Shown here: positions 19,192-29,117 of the stretch, one piece after another
Layout of the letters: the number at the start of each line of letters is the position of its first letter
Numbering within the stretch: position 1 is the stretch's first letter
Assembly (NCBI GenBank): GCA_903995115.1
Contig: LR877153.1
Coordinates: 558,001-622,000 of the forward strand
Direction: 5' to 3'
Origin: Angomonas deanei
Lineage: Eukaryota; Euglenozoa; Kinetoplastea; Trypanosomatida; Trypanosomatidae
Length of the DNA stretch: 64,000 bases
Made by a program: the position numbers and the translations under genes
Notes under the pieces: generated by a model
Database searches by the model: none
What the model was told of the DNA's origin: nothing
What the model saw: only the letters and a program-made list of their open reading frames with translations

Positions 19192-20010
19192 TTACTTTGC
19201 GTACTCGTCCGGCTGCTCCTTTCTTAGTTCGGCCTCTTCCATGGGGGAAAAGTCCGCATTTTCTACACCAAATAGGGTGCGAATGCTGTCTACCCCCTTC
19301 TCCTTCAAAAGTGAGGTTAGTTTGGCGGAGGCGAGCTGCCACAGCAGTTCGTAATTGAGGAAGGTGGCCGCCTTGACCATCCACACGGTGGTGATCTCAT
19401 CCCAGTCCGAGACGAACAGTCTGTCCTTGCTATCGAGGTACTCCATCAGTGGGAGCACCATCGGCCGTGGGATGTCCCTAACGGGAATGGGGAAGACACG
19501 CAGGTAGTTCCCCTCCGCCCCAAAGACCGAAGTGCGGAACCGATACTTCATGTGCATCACCACTTTTTCTAAAATATCCGTCGGCAGGTACGGAAAGGGT
19601 AACTCGACAACATGCACTTCATTTTGTTTTTTGTCTCGCTTCTCCGGCGCAACCGGTGGTGGACTATTCTGTAGTGCACTCGTGTTGCTACTATTCTTTC
19701 CGTTATCGTTCACATTGTCGTCAAACAGGGCGTCCAACGGGTTCACTGGTTTGCTATTGTCATTACTATTATTATTATGGTTCGTTACGCTATCCTGGAT
19801 ATCGGCGTCGCTGCCGGAGGAGATGTCACCTGGCAGGTGCGGCTCGGCGGACGATAAGTCTTCATCTGTAGTGGTGTACGTGCTCTCCTGGCCGTCGAGC
19901 AGATCGCAGAGGACTAAAGAGGCGGTGGTGGCGATGGCGCGACTGACTGGGATCCGCTTTCCGTCCCTCGAAATGAACACAATCATATTTTTGAAATGTT
20001 CGTCGGTCAT
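19192..20010 (-). CDS. SKP1: SKP1-like SCF ubiquitin-ligase adaptor with long inserts
   Basis: The N-terminus FKNMIVFISRDGKRIPVSRAI is the BTB/POZ first strand-helix of SKP1. The C-terminus AATFLNYELLWQLASAKL then VDSIRTLFGVENADFSPMEE is the SKP1 dimerisation/F-box-binding helix set ('GK..EEIR..FNI.NDFTPEEE'). SKP1 bridges CUL1 to F-box substrate receptors in the nucleus and cytosol. It is long: 272 residues against about 160. An Asn/Ser/Asp-rich insert of about 90 residues follows the first helix, and another, GAEGNYLRVFPIPVRDI, separates the BTB core from the C-terminal helices. Elongin C is the alternative, but it lacks the C-terminal helices. Start ATG 20010. Confidence 0.82.
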   Translation of the reverse strand: MTDEHFKNMIVFISRDGKRIPVSRAIATTASLVLCDLLDGQESTYTTTDEDLSSAEPHLPGDISSGSDADIQDSVTNHNNNSNDNSKPVNPLDALFDDNVNDNGKNSSNTSALQNSPPPVAPEKRDKKQNEVHVVELPFPYLPTDILEKVVMHMKYRFRTSVFGAEGNYLRVFPIPVRDIPRPMVLPLMEYLDSKDRLFVSDWDEITTVWMVKAATFLNYELLWQLASAKLTSLLKEKGVDSIRTLFGVENADFSPMEEAELRKEQPDEYAK

Positions 20011-20017
20011 TTTTTTT

Positions 20018-20055
20018 CTTTGCAAAGGAAAACAAAAATGACAAAAAAAGAACGA
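20018..20055 (-). promoter_or_regulatory. Probable trans-splice acceptor of SKP1-like gene
   Basis: A long T/C-rich stretch on the coding strand ends in TTTGCAAAG (AG = 20018-20019), only 7 nt before the ATG. This implies a very short 5' UTR if used. Confidence 0.45.
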
Positions 20056-20242
20056 ATTTTACTATTTATATTTTTGGTGGGAAACACTTTTTAAAAGAAG
20101 AAGAGGAAAAATAGTGTTTTAGCTGCCGTTCCTCAAAAGGTTACACCCCGGCAAACATACACACAAAAACAATTAGTAGAAGAGGAATACGTAACTTTAT
20201 TTAAGATTAAACGGATTATGATCGGTGGTGTATGGATTATTG

Positions 20243-21634
20243 TTAGGGACGTGTCCAAGTGGTGGTTTCGACGCCCGTCACGGGATCCTTGTAGGCGTAG
20301 TAGGTCTGTTTGTATTCCTCCGAGAAGATCGGCCTCCAGTGCGGTGGCAGAGGTCCTATCTGATCGTGCTGCACAGCCACCACTGGAGTGACTGCCACTG
20401 GGGTGTGGGTCGGCACGACGACTGGGCTGGGCTGTACGGCGGGGGTATAACTATGAGGATGAGGCTCACTGCTGACAGGAGCCGCTACTCTCTGCGCGGG
20501 TGGCTGTATGTAGCGGGTCGCTGTGGCCTCCCGGTGGGGGACGTCCCCGGAGGGATGGCCTGCTCTGGGGGCATTATTATTATTATGATTATTGTAGTAG
20601 TGGTGGTGGTTGGGGGCACCGTTATCATTGGGACGCGGTGCTCTATTCTCCTGATGGAATTGACCATGTGGCTGACGGGGGGTCGGACCGTCGCTGGCGC
20701 CAGGTTGGCCAAGGTCGTCACACCGCCGTCGCTTGAAGGCAAACAAGTTTCGCTCCTGCAGCCGCTGCAGCACCACCGTGTCGTGGGCATCGGCGAGGAG
20801 CAACTCCTGCGGGAGTACCATTCCCTCCTCCGTGTTCTGTCCGCATGTGAGGGGTCGGTCACTCCTCTTGGCGAACACCCTAAATCGCGCCTCACACTTC
20901 TGACTGACGGGACCACTCTGTGGCGCATTACTGGGCGGACTCATCAGCTCCACATAACTGTGGTCGTAGTGCTCAATAACATCCGCGGCGTACCGTGCAG
21001 GGAGGCGGACAACCACCCGTGTGATGTCATTATTCTTTGGGGAAGTGTCCGCCATGTTCTTGGGCAGCACCTCTATCCCACTCGGCTGATACTCCTCGCC
21101 TAGCATTTGATAGACAATGAAGGGGGTCAGGAGAAAGTCCTTCTTTGGCCGGCCGCCCACCATGCGGGACTCCTCCCCTGGTCTGGGACGACAGAAGAGG
21201 AGGGTGAAGATAAAGAAGAGGCACGTCATTTCCTCCTCTGCCCGTCGTACAGGGGAGACGGACCGCTGCTGTGGCTGCAGCTGGGTCGGGTCTTCTAGCT
21301 CGGCGTCCTCCACGTGCACACAGCCCTCGACGGTGAGAGTGTGCCGGCCTAGCGCGATGGACCCCTTGATGTACTGCACACCATTTTTGCTACTTTCCAC
21401 CGAGTGGGATACCTTTTCCGTCAGGATGCGCCGCACGGTTTCACTATTGGTAAAACACAGCAGCGCTAACACGGGACTACCGGGCTCCTGCACGACACGC
21501 ACTTCTACCAAGTCGGTCGAGAAGGGGTCCGCCTTGTAGTAATGACGAATGCGCTTCTGTAAGTTATCCAGTATGTGGGTGTCGTCTACCGCAATAACAG
21601 ACAGTGCTTGTCCGTTTATTATACTACTTTCCAT
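20243..21634 (-). CDS. RNA-binding-like protein with C-terminal WW domain
   Basis: A 463-residue protein. The last 35 residues are a WW domain: LPPHWRPIFSEEYKQTYYAY, then TTTWTRP, with both Trp residues and the central Tyr pair. WW domains bind proline-rich ligands, often in splicing and transcription factors. The N-terminal 110 residues (ILDNLQKRIRHYYKADPF, then VEVRVVQEPGSPVLALLCF) show a beta-alpha-beta pattern like a divergent RRM. A second such unit may span DFLLTPFIVYQML to RVVVRLPARYAADVIEHYD. Between them and the WW lies a Pro/His/Asn-rich linker with runs of Asn. No orthologue name is justified. I start at ATG 21634, because the upstream frame is hydrophobic AT-rich translation. Confidence 0.65.
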   Translation of the reverse strand: MESSIINGQALSVIAVDDTHILDNLQKRIRHYYKADPFSTDLVEVRVVQEPGSPVLALLCFTNSETVRRILTEKVSHSVESSKNGVQYIKGSIALGRHTLTVEGCVHVEDAELEDPTQLQPQQRSVSPVRRAEEEMTCLFFIFTLLFCRPRPGEESRMVGGRPKKDFLLTPFIVYQMLGEEYQPSGIEVLPKNMADTSPKNNDITRVVVRLPARYAADVIEHYDHSYVELMSPPSNAPQSGPVSQKCEARFRVFAKRSDRPLTCGQNTEEGMVLPQELLLADAHDTVVLQRLQERNLFAFKRRRCDDLGQPGASDGPTPRQPHGQFHQENRAPRPNDNGAPNHHHYYNNHNNNNAPRAGHPSGDVPHREATATRYIQPPAQRVAAPVSSEPHPHSYTPAVQPSPVVVPTHTPVAVTPVVAVQHDQIGPLPPHWRPIFSEEYKQTYYAYKDPVTGVETTTWTRP

Positions 21635-22196
21635 TCCTGTTGTCGTAAAGTATACGGATGTATCTATGCTGTAGAACAACAATTGTGATGGGGAGGAGGG
21701 TAGATAAACCTTGTTAACACAGCAAGGAATTTTTATTGACGGTGCGGGGAATAAAAGAAAAACGACAGATCCAGAGTAGTACACCGCGAAATGAAACGTC
21801 AATATATAGAGAAACACGTGTAGGCGCAATAAAGCTAAAAAAATGAAAAATGTACAACACAGTATTGACGGGATAATAGTAAACTTTTGATTGCCCATAA
21901 ACAAAAAATGAGAGGGAACAAAAAAAGTGGCAGTCCATTGCATGTAAAACGTAGCGAGAAGGCTTTTCCCCGTCATAGTTTTTTTTTTTTTTTTTTCGTG
22001 AATATTATTGGATGTGTGCCAATTACTTCCGAAAAAAAAAAGGAGGGACGCATACAATACAATCACAACGACTATAATAATTGTGAAGAACGGTTCGATA
22101 CATATATAGCGTGGGCATATAAAAAAATTCACTCACGTATACCCAAATAAATACAACAAAAAAGGAGAAACTCAACGTACATACTAAAAAGTCCCA
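21635..22196. other. Intergenic spacer
   Basis: About 560 bp, AT-rich, with a T18-type run at 21981-21998. The WW-gene frame happens to stay open through it, but codon use collapses to Phe/Ile/Tyr, so I regard it as untranslated. Confidence 0.55.
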
Positions 22197-23483
22197 TTAG
22201 GGTGAGGCGACGGGTATCTGTCGGATCGTGGTGGCCCGCGTCACCGGACTGGCGACGTTGAACGCATTGCACAGCTGTTCCACGAACTCGTCATCCTCGC
22301 ACATCACCTTTCCGGTGCTGTCTGATATCTTCGCCACTGGCTTACCCTGACAGCGAACCATCTTGAGGACAATGTTCATGGCCCGTATCCCGTCAATCGC
22401 GCAGGTGAGTTGCGTGCCAATACCACACATGACGTTCACCTCATCCTTGAAGCGGTTGTACAGCTCCACGGCCGTTTCGAGATTAAGTCCATCCGAAAAC
22501 ACAAGTACCTTCTTCTTGGCATCAATCCCCAGCCGCTTGTAGTGGGCGAGCGCCTTCTGGCCCCAGCGGACCGGATCCCCAGAGTCCTGACGGAGCCCTT
22601 GATAGGCGTTGGCCAAATCCGCGTTGAAGTCATTCAGGAAGGCGTCCATCGTGATGCAGTCGGTGAGGGCGATCCCCAGGCTGAACGGGTACTCGTGCAG
22701 CCACGCCTTGAGGGCCTCGGTCTGGGAGAGCGACAGCTCCGGGCTGAGCTGCTGAAACGCCTGGAACCACTCGTGCGCCTGCGTCCCCACGGCGGGGATC
22801 CCCAGGCGACGGGCAATATCGTAGTTACTGGAGCCGACCAGAATATGTTTGAACCGAGGGTGGTTGGCGAGCGTGGTGACGACCGCCTCTTGTACCGCCT
22901 TGCTGAACCGCCGACGGGTGCCGAAGTCGGACACCTTGAAGTGCTTCAGCTCCTCCTCGTCGTGGGCGGCGAAGAACTTTTCCAGCTTTGTATTGAGCGA
23001 GTCCATGGCCTGTTTTACCCCGCACTCGGGGTGACGCCGGCGCTGCGCGACCTCGGACACAATCGCGAGAAGTGGGATCTCCCACAGAATCGTCTCCACC
23101 CACGGCCCACTGACGCTAATGCGCAACTTGGAGCCGTCCTCGCCGAACTTGGCACTCTCCGGCTCGAGCACTGGCGGAATGCGTGTTACCTGGACCTGCT
23201 CTGGCTTGTAGCGGTAGTCCTTGAGGTACTCGATATAGTCCTTCTTGAAGTGCGGCAACGTCAAAAGATAGGTGTACTCCTCTTTGGTGAGAAAGACGTC
23301 CCGCATCTTGTTCACCTGCTCCTGAATTTCATCGGCGTACACGCCAAGGTAGTCATCCTTGTTGCGGCAGTTGAATTCAAACGAGGCGACCACGTCACGA
23401 TAGCTGTGGAATACGGCTTGCTGCATGTGCAGCTTGTAGGCATCGGTATCCAAAAATGAGGTAATGATGGGTTCGCTAGACAT
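22197..23483 (-). CDS. pncB: Nicotinate phosphoribosyltransferase (bacterial PncB type)
   Basis: Converts nicotinate and PRPP to nicotinate mononucleotide in the Preiss-Handler NAD salvage route, important in organisms lacking de novo NAD synthesis. The 428-residue protein aligns end to end with enterobacterial PncB: TSFLDTDAYKLHMQQAVFHS at the N-terminus, SDFGTRRRFSKAVQE, GTQAHEWFQAFQQ, GIALTDCITMDAFL, YQGLRQDSGDP (PRPP/phosphate site) and VFSDGLNLETAVELY. The catalytic-loop His (TQAHEW) and Arg residues are present. Similar enzymes occur in yeast and Leishmania, so a bacterial origin would be old. Start ATG 23483; a pyrimidine tract and CAG lie about 105 nt upstream. Very secure. Confidence 0.97.
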   Translation of the reverse strand: MSSEPIITSFLDTDAYKLHMQQAVFHSYRDVVASFEFNCRNKDDYLGVYADEIQEQVNKMRDVFLTKEEYTYLLTLPHFKKDYIEYLKDYRYKPEQVQVTRIPPVLEPESAKFGEDGSKLRISVSGPWVETILWEIPLLAIVSEVAQRRRHPECGVKQAMDSLNTKLEKFFAAHDEEELKHFKVSDFGTRRRFSKAVQEAVVTTLANHPRFKHILVGSSNYDIARRLGIPAVGTQAHEWFQAFQQLSPELSLSQTEALKAWLHEYPFSLGIALTDCITMDAFLNDFNADLANAYQGLRQDSGDPVRWGQKALAHYKRLGIDAKKKVLVFSDGLNLETAVELYNRFKDEVNVMCGIGTQLTCAIDGIRAMNIVLKMVRCQGKPVAKISDSTGKVMCEDDEFVEQLCNAFNVASPVTRATTIRQIPVASP

Positions 23484-23885
23484 GGTAATAAATAGTTTTT
23501 GCGTTCGTGTATATAGATGTACAGCGGTTTTGATCAACCGGTAAAAATGTGATAATGATATAATAAAAAAAATATTTGATTTCGATTCTGTCAACGTGTG
23601 AGAGAAAAGAACAGGTTTGCTTTGCTTTGTGTATGTTACGCTATATACTTTTGGAAAAGAATGAATAGAGCGAGAGAGGGAAAATAGAATACCTCTTGCA
23701 CGTTCAAAATATAGAATAGAGTGGTGGAAACAAGATATCAGCGCGTGATGATTTACCTTCTTTGCAGAATTACTATTATACATGCAAAAATAGAACAGTT
23801 ACAGATGAGATTGTTTACATGTACAATTTTTTTTTTTTTTTGTACTCTCAATATTATACAAGTACACACCACGTGACGCCTTCCT
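23484..23885. other. Intergenic spacer
   Basis: About 400 bp holding the acceptor region of the nicotinate phosphoribosyltransferase gene (listed separately) and a T15-type run at 23827-23841 near the end of the WD40 gene. No gene seen. Confidence 0.5.
23588..23614 (-). promoter_or_regulatory. Probable trans-splice acceptor of nicotinate phosphoribosyltransferase
   Basis: The coding strand carries TTCTTTTCTCTCACACG followed by TTGACAG (AG = 23588-23589). No other AG occurs between here and the ATG at 23483, so this is the natural acceptor; the implied 5' UTR is about 104 nt. Confidence 0.55.
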
Positions 23886-26800
23886 TTAAATTGCCTTTGT
23901 TTTAGTACCGTGTTTTGTGGTGTGCTTGGCGGTGGGCCTTTCCACTGTTGCCGGTGCGGTGGCACCGGCAGAGAGACCGGCGTCGATGGGGGCCACCATG
24001 ACCCGCTCCAGGTAGCTGTGGTTATCCCTCCCCTTGCCAGCGCCGCCTAGCAAGTTGACCGGCGTGCGACCGCCCTTCCCGTCCTTCTGGAGAACACTGT
24101 TGACCAAGGTCTGCATCTCCTCCTTCTTGGTTCGTACCGTCTCTGGCGGCAGCTGCTGTTCCGAGTTCTTGAGCGACTTGGTGAGCTGACTACGAAACTG
24201 TGCCATGTGCTGTTGGACGAGTGCCTCCTCGGATACCTCTTCTCCGCCGTTTTTGACGAGCATGACGTTTCTGTTCGAGCGCACCCCTTGCTGCCGACTA
24301 CCGGTCAGTCCTTTCGCCACCGACGGCCGGTCCCAGCTGCGACTGACGCCGCGTGGGGTAGGGTCAGAGGAGGCACTGGGCAGGACGGCGGGTAGGTCAG
24401 GGGTGCGGTCGGTAGGGTAGAAGGGCCCTGTATTGGGGGAAAGAGAGGCAGTACCGAGGGGAGGGTCCGCCCCCCGGTTGCGGAGCGTCAGACTGTCCCG
24501 CCGGGGCTGGCTGGACTGCACGCGAGGGGGAGCAGCCAGCGAGTGATCAAAGGGACTGTCGTGTGAAACGTCGGGGCTGGTCAGACTTTGATTGTATTGA
24601 GGGTTGTTCTTCGCCGTCGCCGCGGAAGGCGCAAGGGTATTACTCACGGTTGGGACATACCCTTTGTCGAGCAACTCACTGTACTGCGCTGCGTCAAAGA
24701 AACTCGACGCCTCCCCTGGAAACACATTCGGCAGCAACATATCCTCATCGTCGGGTGAGGTGGGAATAATGTTGGCCAGCTCCACCGCCGTCTGCTGCCG
24801 TATTCTGTTCGCGTAGCCTTTCTTGACAATGCCCCTGTACGTTGGCTCCTCCAGATAGCGCTGTCGTGTGCTCTGCCGGAGTACCGTCGTCAGCGCCGGC
24901 GCCGTGCCGTCCTTGTTGGTGGACTTTTGAGAAGCACTCGCAGCGGCCGTCGCGTCTTCTTGGGGTACGGGAGAAACGTTCGCGCCAATACTGTTCAGCG
25001 TCTTGAGGGCTTCTCCGAGCATGACGTGGTCTGGGTTCGGTTTTGAGATACTACCCCCAAACCGCTGGGTCTCCCCGGCTTCATTGCCTTGCAAGGTGCC
25101 GCTGGCGTTTAGCACGACAGACCCCGTCAGTGACCGCTGGCGGGACTTTCGCGGCTTTTTCCCAGTTGCCATCGCGATGTGCTGGGTGATGAGCGCGTCT
25201 TCCAGATAGTCAAACTCGACGTCGGTCACCCCAGCGCGGGCAAACGAGGAGGCAATGGCCGGCGGCGGTGCGCCAGGCGCCCTCGTCTCGTTCATGAAGC
25301 GGAACGTACTGGGGTCCTTGTCGTTCCACGTGTTCATCCCCAGCTCCCCCATCACTTCCCCCTTCAGGTTAAACACACGGGTGTAGCGGGAGGTAGCGGT
25401 GCACACCACCATCGGCTCCTCCTCGCTGCCAACGAGGAGCAGACTGACCAGCGGACCAAGCCCAGTGCCAAAGACACGCGTGCGCTTAAACGTTTCCAGC
25501 GCGTACACCTTCCGGTTCGGCTCCTGCGCTGTCTTCTCACTCTCGCCTTCCGTCTCCGTGCCGTCGTCTTCCCCAAAAGAAACGTCCAGCTTTCTCGTCT
25601 CCACCTTGGATGGGGTGTAGGTCGCCGGGTTCTTGAGTCGGAGGAGGTCCTTCTCTTCCTCCGTCGACAACCCTTCGAGCTCCATCTCGCACACGTGGAT
25701 GTCTCCCACCTCGTCCGAGAACACAAGAAACCGATTGTTGGTGTCGACGTCGACCGTGATGGTGGAGGTGACCTCGGTGTCGCGCTCGCTGAAGGCGGTG
25801 ACGCCGGAGAGTAGACTGACCGACCCTAAAAACAGACGCCGAAACGTTTGCCAGAACGCCACCGTCCCATCCACGTACACGGAAAGAAACAGATTTTCAT
25901 CGATCTTGGGGAGCGGTACAATCTTGAGAACGTTGGCTGTGATGTGGGCGTACTGGGGAGGGGTGTTATTGACCGCCGCCGAAATACTCATGCGGGCACG
26001 ACTGCCGCTAAAGGTGCCTCGGAAGGAATTGTAAAAACTGGCATTCGTCGCTGGCGCCTTCTGCGTCCCACCGCTTACGCTGCCGCCGGTCACGTTGAAG
26101 TCCCCCAGCAGGGAGGTTTGAGAGGAGAAGTCCTTCACGAACAGTGGCTGCCCGTCCTGCCTTTCACTGAGGACGTGGTAGAAGAGTAGCGCCCCCGACG
26201 CCATGCCCAGCGCCATGATGTGCTCGCCCACTTGTTCCATCGCGGTGACGGCCCCAAAGACGGTGGGAATCGTCCAACGAGTTGCGGTGGCGGTGGTAAA
26301 GTCGGTCGACTCCCGCACATTGTACAGTGTTTTGTGGGTGGAAAAGAAAAAACGTGACGCCACGTCGGACGAGGGAGCCGGTGGCGGTCACCTCCGACAC
26401 ATTGCCGTACTGATCCTCCCCGTCGTCATCGGGCTCCTCGTTGGCGGGGTCGTCTCCGTCGGAGACATGCAGCACACTGCCGCTCCTCTCTTTGGTGTTC
26501 CCCTGACGCCACGGTTTCGCTTTTTGCAGCGCCTTCTCCTTTTCCTCCTCCTCGGGGTCCTTTGGGTAAAGTAACCGCTGCGCCCCTGGTATGGCAGCCG
26601 TCATAAAGTTAATCGGCTGTCCATTCACCGCGTTCCACACGACCATGGCGCCGTTATTGTACCCGGTGAGAATGCGACGCTGGAGGCCGTCCATGCTGAT
26701 GCTCGTCACCCTCGCCGAGTTCATCGTAGCCGAGTCGGAAAAGTCATTGAAGACAAACGAAAAGATTGGTTTGCCCGTGGTGGCGACCCACGTCATGGCG

Positions 26801-28777
26801 AGCGCGTCCGTGTCGACGGTGATGATTTGATCAAATGTCTTGGAGTAGAGGGAGCCCAGCATGGCACCGAAATGACCAGTATAATTGGCGGGGCAGTTGC
26901 TCGACGCCTGCCGCTTGGATCGAATCTGAAAAGGGTAGCGGCCGAAACAGAAGAGAGACTGACTGACGGAGCTGATGGAGAGGAGGGAGACGGCATGCAG
27001 GCGGCCCAGCTCAATCCGCTGCACAAGTTGAAATCCGTTACAGTCGTACAGCTGGATCACTCCGTCCCCGCTGCAGGTGATGATCTCCTCCAACTTGTCG
27101 CTAATCCCGCAGCACTTCAGCGGCGCGTTGTGTGGATCCAGCTGTGCCACCACCCGCTCGGTGGCCATGTCCCATACCAAGCCGTAGCGCTCGGCGCCAA
27201 TGGTGACCATCATTTTCAGTCTGGCATGGACGGCGAAACTGCGCACGGTGGAGTGGCGCGACTCCAGTGTCGTCGCGGTGTTCACGTTGACGGTATGGAG
27301 CGTTTTCCCCGTCACCATCGAGGTCACCAGCACAACTCCATTGTCGGAAGACGTGATGAGCGCGTTGAGGGGAACAAACAACTCCATCTTGTTAATGAGG
27401 GAGTGGTGCAGCGCCAGCGTCTTGGACGGGGTGTACACACTGTTCATGGAGGTGAGGTCAAACTTGAAAATGTACACGGAACCCGTCCCCGTCGCCAGAA
27501 GCAGATTGTCCTCCCCAAGCTTGGAGTAGTAGTACAGGGTGCAGATGACGCTGTCGATCAGACCCACCAATCACTCCTTCCTCCACCATGCGCTGCACAT
27601 ACGGCCCCGTGCCCTGCTCTGTCAGAGGGGTGTTGTCCGTTCGGCTCAGGGACTGCAGGGCGATATCAGGGGTGATGACGGCATCGGAGGAGGTGGCCAC
27701 CGCCTTCTGCATGTGGTCCATGTGAAAGTGAGAGGCCGCCGATTGTTTGGCATTCCGCTGATCGGCGCGCCGCTGAAAGGCGACCCCGCCGACCCTAATA
27801 TTTCTAGTCGAGCTAAGCGCGTAGTCCACTCGGCTGGAGTTGTCGGTGGCCGCCCTCCCTTTGAACACCTTGTGCACCTCAAAGGAGTTACCGTCTAACA
27901 CGTAAACCGTACGATTCATCGTGCACACTAATAGCGCACGACCCTTGTTGGAGAAGTGCAGCCCTACCACCCAACTGTCCGCCTGGAATATTAACCCGCG
28001 CTGCGCAAAGTTGTTCAACCCCCAGGCCCGCACCGTGCCTTCGGAGCCTCCCGTGAGAATCACACTTTTAGACTTTTCTATCGTGTAACAAGTGATTTGC
28101 TGGTGGAGGTAGTGCATGGCACACGTGGACGGCTCCGGGGACTCCAAGAACTGCAGTTTCACACTAGACATGTACTCCCGTCGTCTGCTCTGCGCCGTCA
28201 AGAAGGTGGAGAGATCATCCCAAGAGATTCTTCCCTTTCCTTCGTAGTCTACCTTGTTAATCAGTTCTAATATTTCCTCCCTAGACGCGGTGGACACGGT
28301 GTTCACCATGACCTCCAGAAACTCATCTGTCGTCAACTCCCGGTCGTAATGTTTTTCCTCGTTTGCCTGCCTGTGCTTTCGTAGTAGGTTCTCCATCGCC
28401 TTGCGCGGACTAGCCACCGCCGACCGGCTCGGAGACGCCGGTGAGGACAGATTGGCTAAACTATTGCTGTCGTGGTATTTGCTAAACGGAGACTGTACAC
28501 TACTGGTGCGTCTTCCCGCCTGCAAGGACGGACTAGCGGGGTTGGACTCTGTCGAGTTGCTAAAGGCGTTCATGATCACTCGCAACTGCTCCACCGAGAT
28601 TCGTTCCTCTAGGGAGAGTGCCGGCATCGTGACGTCGGAGGAGGCGGCGGCGGTCTCCCGCTCGGGTGACGTCCCCTTCTTCTCCTCCTCCACCTCCTCC
28701 GGGCGGAGCGCTAGTACCCATTCCTCCGGCGGCGTAGACTGGGCCACTAATAAATCAGAGTTGGGAACACCACTCAT
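23886..28777 (-). CDS. EF-hand/WD40-repeat protein (WDR64/WDR49-like), two frame breaks
   Basis: One locus of about 1630 residues read in three frames. Residues 60-190 carry an EF-hand-like region, with a paired helix ELTTDEFLEVMVNTV and a loop in VDYEGKGRISWDDL. Then come many WD40-type blades: SVILTGGSEGTVRAWG, NLLLATGTGSVYIFKF, EEIITCSGDGVIQLYD, RRILTGYNNGAMVVWN and LFLSVYVDGTVAFWQ. The last 500 residues are Ser/Pro-rich and disordered with a basic end. EF-hand plus double WD propeller is the layout of the WDR49/WDR64 family, usually ciliary, so a flagellar role is inferred. The joins fall around 27563-27568 (GGTGGG on the coding strand) and at a T6 run (26347-26352). Blade periodicity continues across both. 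Confidence 0.75.
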
Positions 28778-29117
28778 GGCCCGCCTAAAGAATAATAATA
28801 ATAATGAAAAGGGAACAATACAACTGGTATAACACGAATTCTATGAAAGAATGATAAGAGGGGGAGAGAGAGAGAGAGGAAATTGGACAACAGGAAGTAA
28901 AAACAAACCGATACGCTTGCCGTCCTACACTTTAAAGAAGGAAGTTCTGTTTCTGCTGTTTGTTTTTGTTATTAGTCGGCGAAAGCGGTATTCCAAAAAT
29001 AACCAAGTCTCCACTCCATTCACCTTTCAACTGTAATCATCCGATGCCATAAGCATTTGCGTGATCGCTTTTAGGGTTAGACAAACATCCGAGAGTGCCC
29101 TCCCACCAAGGGAACGA
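28778..29117. other. Intergenic spacer
   Basis: About 340 bp between the unknown gene's stop and the WD40 gene. A (GA)n tract lies near 28862-28880, which on the coding strand is a (TC)n pyrimidine tract upstream of the WD40 start. No gene seen. Confidence 0.5.

Noticed and set aside
21635-22132. An N-terminal extension of the WW-domain protein with membrane-like segments
   Set aside because: Composition switches abruptly to AT-rich Phe/Ile/Tyr codons; the normal start at 21634 is better.
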